64,000 nt of DNA, taken from the NCBI GenBank assembly GCA_016783285.1, contig JADHWW010000102.1, positions 1 to 64,000 on the forward strand. The letters are read 5' to 3'. Source of the stretch: Anaerolineae bacterium (GTDB lineage: Bacteria > Chloroflexota > Anaerolineae > B4-G1). Positions 60,637 through 64,000 of the stretch are shown piece by piece; positions within the stretch are counted from its first letter, which is position 1; every line of letters begins with the position of its first letter. Below the pieces are notes generated by a model, which saw nothing but the letters and a program-made list of their open reading frames with translations, was not told the DNA's origin and searched no databases. Both the position numbers and the translations under genes were made by a program.

Positions 60637-63600
60637 TCAACTGATCTTGATCGTCCCCTGCCCCTGACAATAGGTCCGAAAGTCACATTCAGAGCAGACC
60701 TTGCGCTCCGGCGGCTGTTTCACGGCGAAGTCGCGGGCCAGAATCCGGGCCACGACGCTATCGAAGTAGGCCCCGGCCTCGGCTACTTTCTCTGGTTCGT
60801 AGGGGAAGAACATCAGCGCGTCCTCACGGCGGGCTTCGCCAGTCCAGTACAGCGCCAGCCGCTCTGGGCGCTTCCCGTAACGCCGCTCCAGGATGTGAGC
60901 GTAGATGAGCAACTGCTGGTAGTAGTGCGACAGCCGCCGGTCGTCACCATGGGGCCGGGGCTGGGACTTGAAATCCAACAACTCCAATTTGCCATCCTCG
61001 CCCAGCAGCAGATCCACGCGGCCTGTGAGGATGTAGTGCTCCTTCTCCAACGAGACGTCCACTTCGGTCTCAATCACCTGCGCCATCCGGTCCTGGTTCT
61101 GCCCGAAGTAGTTCTTCACCTGACCTAGGGCCACTCCTCGTTGGGCATCGCTGATGGGCCGGTAGCCAGCATTGACCAGGCTGCGGAAGTTGGCATCGAA
61201 CAAACCTGGGATCGCCTTTTCGATCAGGCGCAGCGACTGGCCCTCCAGCACCCAGCGATGGACGTCTTCTATAGTCTGGTGGACCAGAGAGCCGAAGAGT
61301 ATCTCTGCCGAGCGCGAGGGGGCAAACTCGTACTCACGGAAGAACTGGTACTGGCGCGGACAGGTCTCGTAGACCTTGAGGTGGTTGGTGAAGGAGAACG
61401 TCTTTTTCAGAGGCACCTGTTCCTTGAGTTCAAAGTGCTGTGCGGCGAGCAAGTCTTGCTGGACGTAAGGCCACTGGGGCAACCCCTGCCAGATAGGGTC
61501 GAAGTGTGGCTTGGGTGTGTCGGTGGTCGTCAGCACCAGCGCCTTCTCAGCCCGGGAAAAGGCCACGTAGTGTAACCGCATGCGGTCGAACTCGGTGATG
61601 CGCTTCTCCGGCTCGAAACGTTCGCGGTGGTAAAACGGCCCTAGCAGCCGGTCCACCTGCTTCGACGAACTTATTCGAGTCGCCAGGGAGCCCACAATCA
61701 CCACCGGAAACTCCAACCCCTTGCTCTGGTGGATGGTCATCACCTGGACGTGCCCGGAGGGGAAGGGGCGGTCGGGGTCCTCGTACTCGTTGATACCGCC
61801 CATGTACAGGAAGCGCAGAAAACTGTTGAAGAAGTGCAGGCGGATAAAGCCTCGGTTGGCGTGGGTGATCACAGTGTAGTGGTAATAGTGTTGGAATATC
61901 GCCAACAGTTGGCTGAAGATGGCAAGATTACGAGCGCGATTCTCGTTGCCCATCATACTTGCGAAGGGCTCGTGGGCGATGAACTCGTAGAGGTAATCGG
62001 CCAGGTGGCGATTGAGCGTTTCGCCCTCCCGCAAATCCTTTATCTCAGCAACCCGTCGCTGTAGTACCCGGGCCAGAGGGTGATCAGCCACGACGCCGGC
62101 GCGGGCCAGTCCGGTCAGACAGCCATCCACGTAGTCAGCCAGGTCCTGCAAGGCGTAACCAGGCAGGTTGCCCCGGTTGTCCCCATACCAGCCCAGCAAC
62201 ACGGCGAAGCAGCCCACGGTCAGGTGTACTTCGTCGTTGTCGAAGTAGGTCCGGGCGCGTGGTGCAAATGCCGGGATGCCACGTTGTTCCAACGCCTGGA
62301 CGAACGGATCGGAGTGCTGGCTGCGTACACTGTGCAGCAACAGCGCCACCTGGTTGTAGTCCTCGATGACTGCGCTCTCTTTGAGGAAGCCCACCAGGTC
62401 TGCCATCCGATTGGCCTCATCGGTCCGGTTCGCGCCCCAGATGGCGAACACGGCGGGGTAGTCGGGGTGGTCATCACCCTCGTTTGGTTCGATGGTCTTG
62501 GCGTAGCGGAAATCAAAGGGTGAATTGGGGTTCGACCAGTCGCAGCCGGCCATAAAGCGGTTGTAGCCCGCGATGATCCGCTCGTGGGAGCGGTAGTTCA
62601 CAGTCAGGCGAACCTGGGGGCAGGAGTTGAAGTGCTTGCTGAATTCGAGAATGTTGCGGACCGTCGCTCCCCGGAAGCGGTACAGGCTTTGGTCGTCGTC
62701 GCCCACTACGCAGAGGTTGTCCTGCGGGTGAGCCAGTCTCAGAAGCAGTTGCTCCTGGATGTAGTTCGTGTCCTGGTACTCATCCACCATCACGTAGCGC
62801 ACCTCCGCCTGCACCTGTTCGCCGATGTCAGGATCGTGCAGAAGATCGTAGAACAACTTCTGTTGGTGGGCGAAGTCCATTCGGTCCCGCTCACGCAGGG
62901 TTTCTTCGTACCGCTGATAGGCTGCGCCAAGTTGCTGTAAGAACCCATCACTGCTGCTTATTAGAGCCTCAGGGTCCACTAACTCCTCGGTAATCTTGTT
63001 GAAGAACCCCGTCAACCCCCTGATAGTTGTCCAGCGGGTGGACCACTTTCCCAGGTACTTGGCCTCACCCCCGCCTTCGGCACCCCCTCTCCCGAAATCG
63101 GGAGAGGGGGACGGGGGGTGAGGGACGATAGCATCAAAATTCTCGAACAGGAACAGGGCCTGTGTCAGTTCATCTAACACCTCGTAGCCGGCGCCCAGCC
63201 AGGTGTGGTGACGGAAACGAGTGAGGTGATCGTTGCAGATTCCGTGGATGGTGCTGACCTGAAGTCGCGAGAGGTCGCCCGTGTAGCCGAGGGTACGGGC
63301 TGCCTGGGCGACCCGGTCCCGCAACTCGAAGGCGGCCTTCTCGGTGAACGTGCAGAGCACGATCTCCTTGGGCTCAGCCTTGCCCTGCAGCAGGATGTTC
63401 AGCGTGCGCACCACCAGCACCAGCGTCTTGCCCGACCCAGGCCCGGCGATGATCAGCAGCGGGCCATCAACGCAAGCCACAGCCTCCCGCTGGGCCTCGT
63501 TGAGAAAAGGATAGTGTTGCTTAATGGCAGGGTGTAGTTCCAAACTTGTAGTATCTCCAAGACCTCCGAGGTCTTTGAGGCTTCGGAAGTTCGAACTCAC
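60637..63600 (-). CDS. UvrD/PcrA-type helicase fused to a Cas4/RecB-like nuclease
   Basis: 987 residues. Superfamily 1 motifs: LLIIAGPGSGKTLVLVV (Ia, near 50), MVDEYQDTN (II), CVVGDDDQSLYRFRGA (III), VMTIHQSKGLEFPVVI (V) and the LHYVAFSRAEKALVL (VI). The C-terminal nuclease (about 730-987) has CPRQYQFF, GRVDLLLG, LELLDFKSQP and CSECDFRTYC, four Cys for a 4Fe-4S cluster. An in-frame palindromic insert (PHPPSPSPDFGRGG) sits near residue 162. The GTG start at 63600 lies in repeat DNA; TTG 63543 (ELHPAIKQHYPFLN) is an alternative. Likely unwinds and degrades invading DNA. Confidence 0.93.
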   Translation of the reverse strand: MSSNFRSLKDLGGLGDTTSLELHPAIKQHYPFLNEAQREAVACVDGPLLIIAGPGSGKTLVLVVRTLNILLQGKAEPKEIVLCTFTEKAAFELRDRVAQAARTLGYTGDLSRLQVSTIHGICNDHLTRFRHHTWLGAGYEVLDELTQALFLFENFDAIVPHPPSPSPDFGRGGAEGGGEAKYLGKWSTRWTTIRGLTGFFNKITEELVDPEALISSSDGFLQQLGAAYQRYEETLRERDRMDFAHQQKLFYDLLHDPDIGEQVQAEVRYVMVDEYQDTNYIQEQLLLRLAHPQDNLCVVGDDDQSLYRFRGATVRNILEFSKHFNSCPQVRLTVNYRSHERIIAGYNRFMAGCDWSNPNSPFDFRYAKTIEPNEGDDHPDYPAVFAIWGANRTDEANRMADLVGFLKESAVIEDYNQVALLLHSVRSQHSDPFVQALEQRGIPAFAPRARTYFDNDEVHLTVGCFAVLLGWYGDNRGNLPGYALQDLADYVDGCLTGLARAGVVADHPLARVLQRRVAEIKDLREGETLNRHLADYLYEFIAHEPFASMMGNENRARNLAIFSQLLAIFQHYYHYTVITHANRGFIRLHFFNSFLRFLYMGGINEYEDPDRPFPSGHVQVMTIHQSKGLEFPVVIVGSLATRISSSKQVDRLLGPFYHRERFEPEKRITEFDRMRLHYVAFSRAEKALVLTTTDTPKPHFDPIWQGLPQWPYVQQDLLAAQHFELKEQVPLKKTFSFTNHLKVYETCPRQYQFFREYEFAPSRSAEILFGSLVHQTIEDVHRWVLEGQSLRLIEKAIPGLFDANFRSLVNAGYRPISDAQRGVALGQVKNYFGQNQDRMAQVIETEVDVSLEKEHYILTGRVDLLLGEDGKLELLDFKSQPRPHGDDRRLSHYYQQLLIYAHILERRYGKRPERLALYWTGEARREDALMFFPYEPEKVAEAGAYFDSVVARILARDFAVKQPPERKVCSECDFRTYCQGQGTIKIS
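63066..63124. repeat. Palindromic repeat inserted in frame in the helicase gene
   Basis: Nested inverted repeat (CCCCCTCTCCCGAA / TCGGGAGAGGGGG with CACCCCC / GGGGGTG outside) adds a Pro/Gly-rich segment of about 20 residues that is not part of the helicase family. Confidence 0.75.
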
Positions 63601-63796
63601 GAGAGTTCTGCATAAAAGTTCTTTGCCAGAAACACAACAACGGATTTAGAATAAAACGGATTTACGCTCCACCTGAGCAATTAGAACTCGTCCGTTGCCC
63701 GTATTCAGTCCTGTTCCCGGGATTTCGCGGCGTGAAACAGTTCATCCGTTTCTTTCCCAATCCGTTGTAGTGTTTCTGTGCAGAACTCTCGCTCAC
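63596..63796. mobile_element. MITE-like element between helicase and radC with 5-bp direct repeat
   Basis: Element 63601-63791. Left end GAGAGTTCTGC and right end GCAGAACTCTCG are inverted; after a short insertion on the left, AGAAACACAACAACGGATT pairs with AATCCGTTGTAGTGTTTCT. CTCAC flanks both sides (63596-63600, 63792-63796). It covers the last base of the radC stop region and the apparent helicase start. Confidence 0.65.
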
Positions 63797-64000
63797 AGCA
63801 AACCATCCTCTCGGAAGCTAAAATAGGTGTCGCGCGACACGATGATGTGATCGTAGACGGAGATGTTCATTGCCTTTGCCGCCAGTACCAAACCGCGTGT
63901 GAGTGTTTTGTCGAACTCCGAAGGTCTCACGTTGCCGTCGGGATGGTTGTGCACAAACACCAACGTTGTAGCATGCGCCTCCAGGGCGATCTCCATGACC
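63793..64000 (-). CDS. radC: RadC/JAB-domain protein (partial, cut by right edge)
   Basis: 69 C-terminal residues are in the window. They hold FVHNHPDGNVRPSEFDKTLT, the metal-binding HxHP..D motif of the JAB/RadC domain, and end SFREDGLL, a typical RadC terminus. The name does not imply DNA repair; the domain is a metalloprotease-like or nuclease-like fold often found on mobile and defence islands. The stop codon lies within the duplicated CTCAC of the MITE-like element. Confidence 0.9.
   Translation of the reverse strand, partial: VMEIALEAHATTLVFVHNHPDGNVRPSEFDKTLTRGLVLAAKAMNISVYDHIIVSRDTYFSFREDGLL

Overview
The window looks like a piece of an uncultured Chloroflexota chromosome (Anaerolineae-like), roughly 55-65 % GC. 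The clues are the gene order ffh - rpsP - KH-domain gene - rimM - dprA, a topoisomerase I with an N-terminal zinc ribbon, DUF5667-type proteins next to an ECF sigma factor, a secreted protein ending in a YLPLV-type C-terminus, and many dispersed palindromic repeats. No 16S rRNA is present, so the assignment is an inference from gene content.

Layout. 0-2 kb: two lipoprotein genes on the minus strand, one of them a PhnD-like binding protein cut by the window edge. 2.1-5.9 kb: folC and lon on the plus strand. 6.0-6.3 kb: tRNA-Arg and tRNA-His. 6.3-19.8 kb: a long minus-strand housekeeping block. It starts with an ADP-forming acyl-CoA synthetase and runs through ffh, rpsP, a KH-domain gene, rimM, dprA, a mannose-1-phosphate guanylyltransferase, two unknown genes, topA and a Xer recombinase. 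Two further genes follow. 19.9-21.1 kb: a plus-strand trio of gamma-carbonic anhydrase, cNMP-binding protein and a small protein. 21.1-31.1 kb: an arsenic/organoarsenical resistance region. It holds an ArsR-type regulator with two operators, an ArsP-like permease, ArsM, four tandem mini-thioredoxins, ArsF-like and ArsG-like proteins, Fe-S proteins, a MOT1-type transporter, a GDT1-family transporter and a CDF exporter. 31.1-34.1 kb: a lytic transglycosylase and a PQQ-propeller lipoprotein. 34.3-42.7 kb: a sensor kinase/response regulator pair in front of a 1302-residue secreted BNR-like protein and a small secreted peptide. Two copies of one MITE lie at the edges of this segment. 42.7-47.8 kb: a truncated second response regulator, secreted proteins (one with a 17-residue Asp/Arg/Cys repeat), an odd tRNA-Cys, and an ECF sigma factor with a DUF5667 membrane protein. 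47.8-64 kb: a defence island on the minus strand with a type III-like Res/Mod pair, RelE-type and AbiE-type toxin-antitoxin modules, a 1484-residue HSP90-like ATPase with a DUF3883 nuclease-like end, a UvrD helicase fused to a Cas4/RecB-like nuclease, and RadC.

Working together. The arsenic region reads as one layered pathway: sensing (ArsR), export (ArsP, ArsG), methylation (ArsM) and thiol redox chemistry (mini-thioredoxins, ArsF). The two-component pair sits beside a gene whose upstream region carries 11-bp-spaced direct repeats, so it may control that gene. The helicase-nuclease and the HSP90-like/DUF3883 protein are 14 bases apart and probably act together; this pair is the best candidate for a poorly described antiviral system.

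The window also holds a fossil record of rearrangement. It includes MITEs with clean target duplications, a 60-bp copy of the ffh promoter placed in front of the GDT1 gene, a collapsed relic of the ferredoxin-CDF region at 34.5 kb, and duplicated ends of mod and of the AbiE operon.
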